Shown piece by piece: positions 16,216 to 24,395 of a stretch of 64,000 nucleotides of DNA (its first letter is position 1; the number at the start of each line of letters is the position of its first letter). Below the pieces are notes generated by a model that saw only the letters and a program-made list of their open reading frames with translations, was not told the origin of the DNA and searched no databases. Source of the stretch: JAWXTK01 sp044433645 (lineage in GTDB: Bacteria; Bacteroidota; Bacteroidia; Bacteroidales; Rikenellaceae); assembly GCA_044433645.1 (NCBI GenBank), contig JAWXTK010000009.1:1-64000 (forward strand). The letters are read 5' to 3'. A program made the position numbers and the translations under genes.

Positions 16216-16308
16216 CGCCCACGCAAGCTGATATGGGGCTTTTTTGAAATAGCAAAAAGCTGAGTAACGGCCCAAGGTAACACTTAAACACTTTAAAAAT
16301 TTAGCATT

Positions 16309-16890
16309 ATGCAAAGTATTGAAATTAGCGCAGTTAAGCGTGATGTTTTCGGTAAAAAAGAAAGCAAACAAATCCGTCGCGAGGAGCAAATCCCTTGCGT
16401 TATTTATGGTGATGGCGAAACAGTTCACTTCTCTGTTAGCAGAAAAGCTGTTAAACCTCTTATCTATTCTCCTAACTCGTATATCATCAACTTTGATATC
16501 GAAGGCAAAAAAGAAAGCGCTGTAATGCGTGAAGTACAATTCCACCCAGTACGTGAAGAAATCCTACACATGGACTTCTACCGTGTGTCTGAGGACAAAG
16601 AAGTTGCTATTGATATTCCTGTGAAAATCGTTGGTAACTCTGAGGGTGTTAAACAAGGGGGTAAATTATCTCTTTCTAAACGTAAACTTCGTGTTAAAGG
16701 TATGATTAACAACCTTCCAGACGAACTTACAATTGATATTACAACTCTAGCTCTTGGTAAATCTGTCTTCGTTGGCGACTTATCTTACGAAGGTCTTACA
16801 CTTATGACTCCAGCTACTACTGCTGTATGTGCTGTACGTATGACACGTGCTGCTCGTGGTGCTGCTGCTGCTGCCGCTGCTGGTAAATAG
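16309..16890 (+). CDS. rplY: 50S ribosomal protein L25 (Ctc type)
   Basis: A 193-residue, two-domain L25 of the TL5/Ctc type. The N-terminal 5S rRNA-binding domain (about 1-95) starts MQSIEISAVKRDVFGKKESK and contains EEQIPCVIYG and LHMDFYRV. The C-terminal beta-rich domain follows (DIPVKIVGNSEGVKQGG). The last 15 residues form an alanine-rich tail, common in Bacteroidota. It binds 5S rRNA in the large subunit. It has its own promoter and terminator and is followed, after the beta-helix gene, by pth, its usual partner. Confidence 0.95.
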   Translation: MQSIEISAVKRDVFGKKESKQIRREEQIPCVIYGDGETVHFSVSRKAVKPLIYSPNSYIINFDIEGKKESAVMREVQFHPVREEILHMDFYRVSEDKEVAIDIPVKIVGNSEGVKQGGKLSLSKRKLRVKGMINNLPDELTIDITTLALGKSVFVGDLSYEGLTLMTPATTAVCAVRMTRAARGAAAAAAAGK

Positions 16891-16917
16891 TAGAAGATTT
16901 AACCAAAAAATATTTTT

Positions 16918-16950
16918 AGCATCTCCCATTTTTTTGGGAGATGCTTTTTT
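16918..16950 (+). terminator. Intrinsic terminator after L25
   Basis: An 11-bp perfect stem (AGCATCTCCCA 16918-16928 with 16935-16945) and a T-rich loop, followed by TTTTTT. The 3' side overlaps the -33 element of the next promoter. Confidence 0.9.
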
Positions 16951-16964
16951 TATTATTACCTTTG
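16933..16964 (+). promoter_or_regulatory. Promoter of the beta-helix lipoprotein gene
   Basis: TTTG (16933-16936), 20 bp, then TACCTTTG (16957-16964). The -33 element lies inside the L25 terminator stem. The ATG follows at 16982. Confidence 0.7.
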
Positions 16965-16981
16965 GTTAAAACCTTACTACT

Positions 16982-19174
16982 ATGAAAAAATATTTGTTAA
17001 CTTTTATTGCAGCAATGCTTGCTAGCTGTGGCGTTGCCTCTGAAACTTTTTATTATGTTTCGCCCTCGGGTAATGATAAAAATGTGGGGAGCCTGGATGC
17101 ACCTTTTAAAACTCTGTATGGTGCGCAAGAAAAAGTGCGCGAGCATGTAAAGAAAAATCCTGGACAAGATATTACTATTTTTATGCGCGAGGGAATGTAT
17201 CAATTTTCTAAAACTCTTAGACTTAGTTTTGAGGATGTTGCAGCGAGTTTAACCATAGCGGGATATAAGGATGAAAGAGCAATAATTTCATCGGGCAAGA
17301 AAGTAACGGGCTGGAAAAAATGTGATAACTACCCCGTAAACACACCTTCAAAGGCTAAAGGAAATCTGTGGGTGGCTGACTTACCTCAAGGTGTTGGCAA
17401 CTTTAAGTCTATGTTTGACGGCGAGAGGATGCTCACAAGAGCTAAAGGAGAAAAATTCACAAAAACTGGAGCTACAAATCATGCGATTCAATCTTCTCGT
17501 GGCAGAGCTAGATACAAAATGATTAGTTTTGACGATCAGATTAAGGATTGGGATAACATAACTGATGTTGAGGTATTTCTGAATCCTGCACCGTGGACTA
17601 TAAATTTCATCCCTTTAGAAAGAGTGGACGCAGAAAACAAGGTTGCTTATTTAGAGTATGAGGCAAGTAGACCTGCGTTTTCTTACAAAAAAGAGTTGTT
17701 TGCATGGGTTGAAAATGTGGTTGATTATCTGGATGAGCCTGGCGAGTGGTGTGTAAATACTAAAACCCGCAAAATATATTATTGGCCAGAAGAAGGCAAG
17801 CCTTCAGATGAAATTTATGTACCTATGTTGCGCGAGATAATCAAGGTAGAGGGCAAGATTCAATACGATGAGCCAGAGGATATCCCGGTTAAAAACATAC
17901 ATTTCAAGAACCTAAGTTTTATGCATGGAGACAGGAGCACATGGCAAAAAGATCACACAGGTTGGGGCATACAACATGACTGGGATACCTTTGATTATGA
18001 TAATGCTATTTTGCGTTTTCGTGGTGCTGAGAGTTGCAGTGTTACGGGCTGTGAGTTTATATGCTCAGGGGGCAGTGCTTTAAGGCTAGATTTGCATGCT
18101 CAGAAGATAAATATAGAACAAAACTATATCTCTGATATGGGTCATGGAGGTATATTATTGTGTGGCTATGGAGCTGGTACTAAGGATGTTAACAAACATA
18201 ATAAAATACATAATAATATTATTAGCCACATAGGTAAAATCATCAGCCACGGCAATGCAATCTTTATTTGGCAGAGTGGCGAAAACGTAATTTCACATAA
18301 TTATTTGCATGATTTAGCGCGCGAGGCCATAGATTTGAGTGGTCCACGTTGTAGCATATTAATGAAACCTGATAATGAGTTAGAGGAGGCTGGAAAAACT
18401 TTTCGTTGGCATGAGATTAATCCTAATTTAGATAAGTCGATAAAGAAAATTATGGATAGGTATGAGCGTTTTCTGCATTCACGAAACAATATAGTAGAAC
18501 GCAATCACATAGAAAGAGCTATGTTGGTGTCATCGGACGGTGGGATAATTAATATATCGGGTGCTGGTTATGGAAATATTATACGTCATAATTATATTTA
18601 CGACCAAGAGAAATACAATGGCATGCGCACCGACGATTGGCAGGACAACACTATTATGGAGGGTAATATACTGCATAATTTAGGCTTTCATGGGGTGCAA
18701 TACAAGGGTGTGAACACTCTGCGCAACAATATTTTTATTAATTGTGCTACTGCTCTGCATTTTATGCCTTATGGTATGCAATCGTTTGTAAGTGAGGGTA
18801 CTATCGTTCAGCGTAATATTATTTATAGCGAAAATAAGGACGATGAACCTAATAATGTGTTCCCTGTAAATCACCCAAATATTAGGATGCGAGTGAGTGA
18901 GAGTAAACCCATGCCTTATGAATATGAAATGGACTACAATGCTTACTTTGGAGGGAAAGGCCAACAAGTATTAAACACTAATAAAGAAAATGGGGTAGAA
19001 AAAAATGGTGTATATATGAACCCCGAATTTAAGGATTTAGCTAAGCGTGATTACACAATTCAAAACAAAGAATTAATCAAGGCAATAGGATTTGAGGAGT
19101 TTGAATGTACATTAGATAGTTTTGGTGTGACGAGTTCTTATCCAAAGAAATGGCTTAAAAAAGATTATAAATAA
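16982..19174 (+). CDS. Right-handed beta-helix lipoprotein, GH141-like
   Basis: A 730-residue exported protein with a lipoprotein-type signal (AAMLASCGVAS, Cys at about residue 16). The mature start (YYVSPSGNDKNVGSLDAPFK, then IISSGKKVTGWKK) matches the N-terminal block of beta-helix carbohydrate-active proteins such as GH141. From about residue 340 there are repeated N/H/I-rich coils (HNNIISHIG, RHNYIYDQ, RNNIFINC) forming the parallel beta-helix. It probably acts on polysaccharide at the cell surface; substrate and catalytic residues cannot be assigned. It interrupts the common L25-pth pairing, and no SusC/SusD pair is present. A polysaccharide lyase or epimerase role is an alternative. Confidence 0.75.
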   Translation: MKKYLLTFIAAMLASCGVASETFYYVSPSGNDKNVGSLDAPFKTLYGAQEKVREHVKKNPGQDITIFMREGMYQFSKTLRLSFEDVAASLTIAGYKDERAIISSGKKVTGWKKCDNYPVNTPSKAKGNLWVADLPQGVGNFKSMFDGERMLTRAKGEKFTKTGATNHAIQSSRGRARYKMISFDDQIKDWDNITDVEVFLNPAPWTINFIPLERVDAENKVAYLEYEASRPAFSYKKELFAWVENVVDYLDEPGEWCVNTKTRKIYYWPEEGKPSDEIYVPMLREIIKVEGKIQYDEPEDIPVKNIHFKNLSFMHGDRSTWQKDHTGWGIQHDWDTFDYDNAILRFRGAESCSVTGCEFICSGGSALRLDLHAQKINIEQNYISDMGHGGILLCGYGAGTKDVNKHNKIHNNIISHIGKIISHGNAIFIWQSGENVISHNYLHDLAREAIDLSGPRCSILMKPDNELEEAGKTFRWHEINPNLDKSIKKIMDRYERFLHSRNNIVERNHIERAMLVSSDGGIINISGAGYGNIIRHNYIYDQEKYNGMRTDDWQDNTIMEGNILHNLGFHGVQYKGVNTLRNNIFINCATALHFMPYGMQSFVSEGTIVQRNIIYSENKDDEPNNVFPVNHPNIRMRVSESKPMPYEYEMDYNAYFGGKGQQVLNTNKENGVEKNGVYMNPEFKDLAKRDYTIQNKELIKAIGFEEFECTLDSFGVTSSYPKKWLKKDYK

Positions 19175-19186
19175 AAAATAATTCTA

Positions 19187-19194
19187 TAACTTTG
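19187..19194 (+). promoter_or_regulatory. pth -7 promoter element
   Basis: TAACTTTG at 19187-19194, 30 nt before the pth ATG at 19225. No clear -33 TTTG. Confidence 0.5.
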
Positions 19195-19224
19195 GCATCT
19201 TAAAAATGTAGACTTTTACTTAAT

Positions 19225-19788
19225 ATGAAATACTTAATAGTTGGACTAGGAAATATAGGTGCTGAGTATGCTAATACTCGCCATAATATAGGTTTTAAGG
19301 TTGTGGATGCGCTCTCTAAGGCATCGGATATCAGCTTTAAAAGCTCGCGTTATGGTGATGTAGCCGAGCTAAAACACAAGGGAAGAACTCTAATATTATT
19401 AAAACCCTCGACTTATATGAATCTTAGTGGTAAGGCTGTGAGTTATTGGTTAAAGCAGGAGAAAATTCCTGTGGAAAATATGCTTGTTATAGTTGATGAT
19501 ATAGCCTTACCTTATGGAAGTATAAGAATACGCTCTAAGGGTAGCGACGGGGGACATAATGGACTAAAAAATATTAATGAGCAGCTGAATACTCAATCTT
19601 ATGCCAGAGTTCGCTTTGGTATAGGTGGTGATTTTCCTAAAGGTTTTCAGGTGGATTATGTGTTAGGAGAATGGACTAAGGAGGAGACTGATTTAATGGG
19701 CGAAAGATTGGAATATTGTGGTAAAATCATCAAAGATTTTGCGCTTAATCCCCTTGATAGAGTTATGAACACTTACAACAAAAAGTAA
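19225..19788 (+). CDS. pth: Peptidyl-tRNA hydrolase
   Basis: A 187-residue cytosolic esterase that recycles peptidyl-tRNA released from stalled ribosomes. Family motifs are present: GLGNIGAEYANTRHNIGF with the catalytic His (about residue 20), LLKPSTYMNLSG (substrate Asn), VVDDIALPYG (catalytic Asp near 93) and GSDGGHNGLKNI. The next gene begins 1 bp after its stop. Confidence 0.97.
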   Translation: MKYLIVGLGNIGAEYANTRHNIGFKVVDALSKASDISFKSSRYGDVAELKHKGRTLILLKPSTYMNLSGKAVSYWLKQEKIPVENMLVIVDDIALPYGSIRIRSKGSDGGHNGLKNINEQLNTQSYARVRFGIGGDFPKGFQVDYVLGEWTKEETDLMGERLEYCGKIIKDFALNPLDRVMNTYNKK

Positions 19789-19789
19789 A

Positions 19790-20188
19790 ATGGAAAGTGT
19801 TAGAATAGACAAGTGGTTATGGTCGGTTAGGATATTTAAAACCAGAAGTGATGCAGCCGAGGCATGTAGAGCCAATAGAGTTACAATAAACGGCGCTTAT
19901 ACAAAGCCTTCACGAGATATTAAGTGTGGTGATACATTTACAGTTACCAAACTACCAGTCACTTACACTTATAAAGTCAAAGAATTAGTATCTTCTCGCC
20001 AGGGAGCTAAATTAGTAGAAAATTACTTAGAAAATCTTACTCCAGCGAGCGAATTAGAAAAATTAAATACACCTAAAGAAAGCGTTTTTATATATAGAGA
20101 TAAGGGTACAGGTCGCCCAACAAAGAAGGATAGGCGCGAAATGGAAGAATTATTGAATGATTTATCTTATATTAATGTAGAAGATTAA
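19790..20188 (+). CDS. S4-domain RNA-binding protein (Hsp15-like)
   Basis: A 132-residue protein with an N-terminal S4 RNA-binding domain (residues 4-60: RIDKWLWSVRIFKTRSDAAE and NRVTINGAYTKPSRDIKCGD) and a basic C-terminal tail (KGTGRPTKKDRREMEEL). Hsp15/HslR binds free 50S subunits carrying peptidyl-tRNA, which fits its position directly after pth: both would act on stalled ribosomes. RqcP-like function is an alternative. The call is firm for the domain, moderate for the subfamily. Confidence 0.88.
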   Translation: MESVRIDKWLWSVRIFKTRSDAAEACRANRVTINGAYTKPSRDIKCGDTFTVTKLPVTYTYKVKELVSSRQGAKLVENYLENLTPASELEKLNTPKESVFIYRDKGTGRPTKKDRREMEELLNDLSYINVED

Positions 20189-20200
20189 TCTTTTTTTCTG

Positions 20201-20208
20201 TACCTTTG
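20201..20208 (+). promoter_or_regulatory. mrp -7 promoter element
   Basis: TACCTTTG at 20201-20208, 23 nt before the ATG at 20232. It rules out the upstream in-frame start at 20208. No clear -33 TTTG. Confidence 0.55.
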
Positions 20209-20231
20209 TGTCTTATCTAACTTTTTATATT

Positions 20232-21287
20232 ATGACACAAGAGAATATTCAAGGTATTTTAAAGGGTATAATACATCCTGAGACAGGGATGGATATTATC
20301 ACTAGTGGTGTAGTAGAATCATTGGTGGTTAACCCTGATAGTGTATCAATAATTTTAGCTTTTGAAAAAGGGCGCAATCCTTTTGCAAGCTCTATTAAGC
20401 GACAGATAGTAGACCTACTTACAATTTACAATAGTAAGCTAAAAGATAATATCATTATCTCTATCAAAGAAACTATCCCAAAACCAGTTTCTATAAACCA
20501 AGAAAAACAAACTCTTACCTCAAAAATTAAAAAAATAATAGCTGTAGGCTCTGGTAAAGGTGGTGTGGGTAAAAGCACAGTTACTTCTAACTTGGCTGTG
20601 TCACTGTCTATGGCAGGATATAAAGTTGGCGTGTTGGACGGAGATATTTATGGTCCATCTCAGCCAAAAATGTTTGGTGTAGAGGGTTATAGACCAGATT
20701 CTGGCATAGATGAAAACGGAATAGAGTATATGGTGCCAGCCGAAAGCATGGGTATTAAAATCATGTCAATAGGCTTTTTTATTTCCATGGATGATGCCTT
20801 AGTATGGCGTGGACCTATGGCAACTAATGCTTTGCGTCAGTTAATTCACCAAACTCAATGGGGAGAACTAGATTTTCTATTAATTGACCTTCCTCCAGGC
20901 ACAGGTGATGTTCACTTAACTATACTTCAAGAACTTACTATTAATAGTGCTATTATTATTAGTACACCTCAAGCAGTTGCTACGGCCGATGTTTTGCGTG
21001 GTATTAATATGTTTCGTGCACCTAAAGTTAATATACCTATACTTGGCATTATACAAAATATGGCGTGGTTTACTCCTATGGAATTACCAGATAATAAATA
21101 CTATATCTTTGGTAAAAACGGAGCTAGTGACTTAGCTAAAGAATTAGAAATCAATCTTTTAGGAGAAATTCCAATAATTGAGTCTGTTGCACAATCATCA
21201 GACGAAGGAACTCCAGAGGTTGTTAATAACTCTTACCTTAAAAACATTTATCTCGCTGTTAATGAAAGGATTATCAGTAAGATGTAA
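20232..21287 (+). CDS. Mrp/NBP35-family Fe-S cluster carrier ATPase
   Basis: A 351-residue P-loop ATPase. The N-terminal DUF59-like domain (about 1-85; TGMDIITSGVVESLVV) is followed by the deviant Walker A (GSGKGGVGKSTVTSNLAVSL, about 108), LDGDIYGPSQPKMFG, and LLIDLPPGTGDVHLT (Walker B). Family members carry or insert Fe-S clusters. The start at MTQENIQ is favoured because the -7 element lies at 20201-20208. A second DUF59 protein and SufE are encoded at 56.7-57.5 kb. It is the last gene before the candidate origin gap. Confidence 0.93.
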   Translation: MTQENIQGILKGIIHPETGMDIITSGVVESLVVNPDSVSIILAFEKGRNPFASSIKRQIVDLLTIYNSKLKDNIIISIKETIPKPVSINQEKQTLTSKIKKIIAVGSGKGGVGKSTVTSNLAVSLSMAGYKVGVLDGDIYGPSQPKMFGVEGYRPDSGIDENGIEYMVPAESMGIKIMSIGFFISMDDALVWRGPMATNALRQLIHQTQWGELDFLLIDLPPGTGDVHLTILQELTINSAIIISTPQAVATADVLRGINMFRAPKVNIPILGIIQNMAWFTPMELPDNKYYIFGKNGASDLAKELEINLLGEIPIIESVAQSSDEGTPEVVNNSYLKNIYLAVNERIISKM

Positions 21288-21676
21288 TGTTATTAGATTT
21301 GTTGAAAAATGTTTAAGCAATTTGTAAAACTTTTCACTAAAAACTCTTGCTTTTTTACAACTTAGATATGTATATAAATTAAAACAAAATAAGCAAGAAA
21401 AAAATTTCAAATATTGTTATCTATTTTTCAACAACTAAAATTAATAAATTAACAAAATTAACGAGTTTTAACATTGATAATAACTTTATTAAAACTGTGT
21501 TGATAAACTTAAATAAGTACTTAATTTTTAATAAATTATAAGCTATAAATACTGTTAACAAAATATTAATAAGTGAATTTTTGAATTTTCAAAATAAACT
21601 TTTCAACACAATTAACAGCTATTATTATTATTATTTATTTTAAAATTTTTAATCTTTAAATAAAAAAGAAAAAGAA
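21288..21676. other. Candidate chromosomal replication origin (oriC)
   Basis: A 389-bp AT-rich gene-free gap. It has four DnaA-box-like nonamers: TTTTCAACA at 21308-21300 (minus), 21425-21433 and 21600-21608 (plus), and TTATCAACA at 21506-21498 (minus). Each is one or two changes from TTATCCACA. Ten nt after the last box, 21619-21633 reads CTATTATTATTATTA, whose complement read 3' to 5' is GAT-AAT-AAT-AAT-AAT, the form of the DnaA-trio element. An almost pure AT tract follows to 21670. mnmG, often origin-proximal, and a parS-type site lie 2.7-3 kb away. Inference; an AT-rich nadA leader with chance boxes is the alternative. Confidence 0.55.
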
Positions 21677-22657
21677 ATGAGTGTTGATATCTTTAAGGGA
21701 TATGTGGATGAGGAGTTACCAAACGATATTGATTTAGTAAAAGAAATAAATTTACTAAAGAAACAAAAAAATGCTGTAATAATGGCTCACTACTATACAA
21801 GTGGTGAAGTGCAAGATATTGCAGACATAGTTGGTGATTCTCTAGCACTTTCACAACAAGCTGTAAATAGTAATGCTGATATAATATTATTGGCTGGTGT
21901 ACACTTTATGGCCGAAACAGCTAAAGTGCTTTCACCTGATAAAAAAATACTTATTCCAGACCTAAATGCAGGCTGCTCTCTAGCTGACTCATGTAAGCAA
22001 GAAGACTTCATGCGTTTTAAAGAGCTTTATCCGGGCTATAAAGTCGTTTCTTATGTAAATACGAGTGTTGGTATCAAAGCACTTACTGATGTTGCTTGTA
22101 CATCCTCTAATGCGCTTCAAATTATGGAGTCATTTTCTAAGGATGATAAACTTATTTTTGCCCCTGATCGTAATCTTGGAAATTACATTAAAAAAATGAC
22201 AGGGCGTGAAGATATTATTCTTTGGGATGGTGCTTGTCATGTGCACGAAGAATTTTCTTTAGAAAAGATTATAGAACTTAAAAAAAATTACCCTGAGGCT
22301 AAAGTTGTAGCTCACCCTGAGTGTAAACAAGTGGTTTTGCTTACGGCAGATTTTATTGGTAGTACAGCAGCTATTTTAGATTTTTGCGCTAGTGATTCTG
22401 CTACAGAATATATAGTAGCAACTGAGAGTGGAATACTTCACCAACTAAAAAAATCATTACCTTTAAAAACATTTTATGCAGCTCCACCTATGGACTCAAC
22501 TTGTGGTTGTAATGATTGTAATTATATGAAACTCAATACTTTAAAGAAAATATATTTAACCCTAAAATACGAGCTACCTTTTATAGAGATAGATGAACAA
22601 ACCAGAGTGAATGCAGAAAATTCTATAAAAGCTATGCTTAAATTTACATCTAAATAA
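21677..22657 (+). CDS. nadA: Quinolinate synthase
   Basis: A 326-residue [4Fe-4S] enzyme condensing iminoaspartate with dihydroxyacetone phosphate to form quinolinate for NAD synthesis. Conserved parts: IMAHYYTSGEVQDIADIVGDS, LNAGCSLADSC, VAHPECKQVV, ATESGILHQL and the C-terminal STCGCNDCNYMKLNTL, which supplies cluster ligands. The length fits. It starts just after the AT-rich candidate origin. No nadB or nadC is adjacent. Confidence 0.96.
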   Translation: MSVDIFKGYVDEELPNDIDLVKEINLLKKQKNAVIMAHYYTSGEVQDIADIVGDSLALSQQAVNSNADIILLAGVHFMAETAKVLSPDKKILIPDLNAGCSLADSCKQEDFMRFKELYPGYKVVSYVNTSVGIKALTDVACTSSNALQIMESFSKDDKLIFAPDRNLGNYIKKMTGREDIILWDGACHVHEEFSLEKIIELKKNYPEAKVVAHPECKQVVLLTADFIGSTAAILDFCASDSATEYIVATESGILHQLKKSLPLKTFYAAPPMDSTCGCNDCNYMKLNTLKKIYLTLKYELPFIEIDEQTRVNAENSIKAMLKFTSK

Positions 22658-22666
22658 TTAATAAAT

Positions 22667-24343
22667 ATGGAAGAGACAAATTCATTACCCGAAAAAAACT
22701 CCAACTTTCTAGAGGAGATTATTACTCAATATTTAGCCGAAGGTAATACAAATGTCCAGACACGTTTCCCACCTGAGCCTAATGGTTACTTACATATAGG
22801 TCACGCTAAGAGTATATGTCTTAACTTTGGGTTGGCTAAAAAATTTAATGGTAAATGTAATCTTCGTTTCGATGATACTAACCCAGTGAAAGAAGATGTT
22901 GAGTACGTTGATTCTATTAAAGAAGATGTAAATTGGTTAGGTTTTCAATGGTCAGGCGAATACTATGCCTCAGATTATTTTGATCAACTTTATCTTTGGG
23001 CTGAGGACCTTATTACTAAAGGCAAGGCTTATGTAGATGATCAAAATCAAGAGCAGATACGCCAAGGTCGCGGAACAGTTACTAATCCAGGAACTGAAAG
23101 CCCATACAGAAACAGAGGAGTAGAGGAAAACTTAGAACTTTTCCGTGCAATGCGTGACGGTAAGTTTGAAGATGGAGCTAAAGTTTTGCGTGCTAAGATA
23201 GATATGGCTCATCCTAATATGTTAATGCGTGATCCTATCGTTTATCGTATAATTCACACTGAGCACCACCGTACTGGTAATAAATGGTGTATATACCCTA
23301 TGTATGATTATGCTCACGGTGAGAGTGATTCAATAGAGAAGGTTACCCACTCTATTTGTACACTAGAATTTGATGTTCACCGTCCACTTTATGACTGGTT
23401 TATCGAGCAACTTGGCATCTTCCCATCTCACCAATATGAGTTTGCACGCCTTAACTTAACTCACACTATGATGAGTAAGCGTAAATTATTGCAATTAGTT
23501 GAAAATAAGGTAGTTATGGGTTGGGATGATCCACGTATGCCTACTATTTGTGCACTTCGTAGACGTGGTTATACCCCACTTTCGGTTAGAAATTTTGCTG
23601 AAAAAGTTGGCATTGCTAAGCGTGATAATGTTATAGATTATTCTTTATTAGAGTTCTGTGTTCGCGAAGATTTAAACAAGATTTCTAATAGACGTATGGC
23701 TGTTGTTAACCCAATAAAAGTAGTTATTACAAACTATCCCGAGGGGCAAACAGAGATGATTTCATGTGTAAATAATCCAGAGGCTGAGGATAAAACTTAT
23801 CGTGATGTTAGTTTCTCACGTGAGGTTTATATAGAACGTGATGACTTTATGGAAGAGCCTCCTAAGAAATATTTTAGACTTTCTCCAGGCAAAGAGGTTC
23901 GTTTGCGTTATGGATATTTGATTAAATGCGAAGAAGTAATCAAAGATGAAAATGGTGAAATAGTAGAATTAAGATGTACTTATGACCCACTTTCTAAAGG
24001 AGGAACTTCATCTGATGGACGTAAAGTTAAAGGTGTAATTCACTGGGTTAATGCCTTAGATTCATTTAAAGCTGAGCTTCGTTTATTTGAAAACTTATTC
24101 TTAAATGAGAACGCAGACGATATAGAAGAAGGTAAAACTTTTATGGATTATATAAATCCTAACTCTATGAATTGTGTTAATGCTTATCTTGAGAATTCAC
24201 TTAAAAAAGCAAGTGTTGGAGCGACTTTTCAGTTTGAGCGTGTAGGTTATTTCTGTGTTGATAAAGATTCAACTTGTGATAATTTAGTATTTAATAAAAC
24301 TGTTGGTCTTAAAGATTCTTGGAGTAAGATGCAAAAGAAATAA
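22667..24343 (+). CDS. glnS: Glutaminyl-tRNA synthetase
   Basis: A 558-residue class I aminoacyl-tRNA synthetase. The HIGH-type motif is in PPEPNGYLHIGHAKS (about residue 36) and the KMSKS-type motif is MMSKRKL (about 269). RFDDTNPVKE and the anticodon-binding beta-barrels (from about 340, for example YIERDDFMEEPPKKYFRLSP) identify GlnRS rather than GluRS. It starts 9 bp after nadA. It has no extra YqeY domain, so it is standard length. Confidence 0.97.
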   Translation: MEETNSLPEKNSNFLEEIITQYLAEGNTNVQTRFPPEPNGYLHIGHAKSICLNFGLAKKFNGKCNLRFDDTNPVKEDVEYVDSIKEDVNWLGFQWSGEYYASDYFDQLYLWAEDLITKGKAYVDDQNQEQIRQGRGTVTNPGTESPYRNRGVEENLELFRAMRDGKFEDGAKVLRAKIDMAHPNMLMRDPIVYRIIHTEHHRTGNKWCIYPMYDYAHGESDSIEKVTHSICTLEFDVHRPLYDWFIEQLGIFPSHQYEFARLNLTHTMMSKRKLLQLVENKVVMGWDDPRMPTICALRRRGYTPLSVRNFAEKVGIAKRDNVIDYSLLEFCVREDLNKISNRRMAVVNPIKVVITNYPEGQTEMISCVNNPEAEDKTYRDVSFSREVYIERDDFMEEPPKKYFRLSPGKEVRLRYGYLIKCEEVIKDENGEIVELRCTYDPLSKGGTSSDGRKVKGVIHWVNALDSFKAELRLFENLFLNENADDIEEGKTFMDYINPNSMNCVNAYLENSLKKASVGATFQFERVGYFCVDKDSTCDNLVFNKTVGLKDSWSKMQKK

Positions 24344-24345
24344 AT

Positions 24346-24361
24346 TGTTCCACGTGGAACA
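24346..24361. other. parS-type ParB-binding site
   Basis: TGTTCCACGTGGAACA is a perfect 16-bp palindrome (18 bp with the flanking T and A) between glnS and mnmG. It matches the conserved bacterial parS form TGTTnCACGTGnAACA, including the invariant CACGTG core, and equals the pseudomonad-type variant. ParB binds such sites and loads SMC to separate origins. The location 2.7 kb from the candidate oriC is typical. parA and parB are not in the window. Confidence 0.8.
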
Positions 24362-24364
24362 AAT

Positions 24365-24394
24365 AAAAAAGCTCGTAGAAATACGAGCTTTTTT
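24365..24394. terminator. Bidirectional intrinsic terminator glnS/mnmG
   Basis: AAAAAAGCTCGTA (24365-24377), loop GAAA, TACGAGCTTTTTT (24382-24394): a perfect 13-bp stem with A and T runs on both sides. It serves glnS on the plus strand and mnmG on the minus strand and abuts the parS-type palindrome. Confidence 0.93.
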
Positions 24395-24395
24395 A

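Noticed and set aside
16982..19174. Polysaccharide utilisation locus around the beta-helix lipoprotein
   Set aside because: No SusC/SusD-like, sensor-regulator or other carbohydrate-active genes are adjacent; the sulfatase is 44 kb away.
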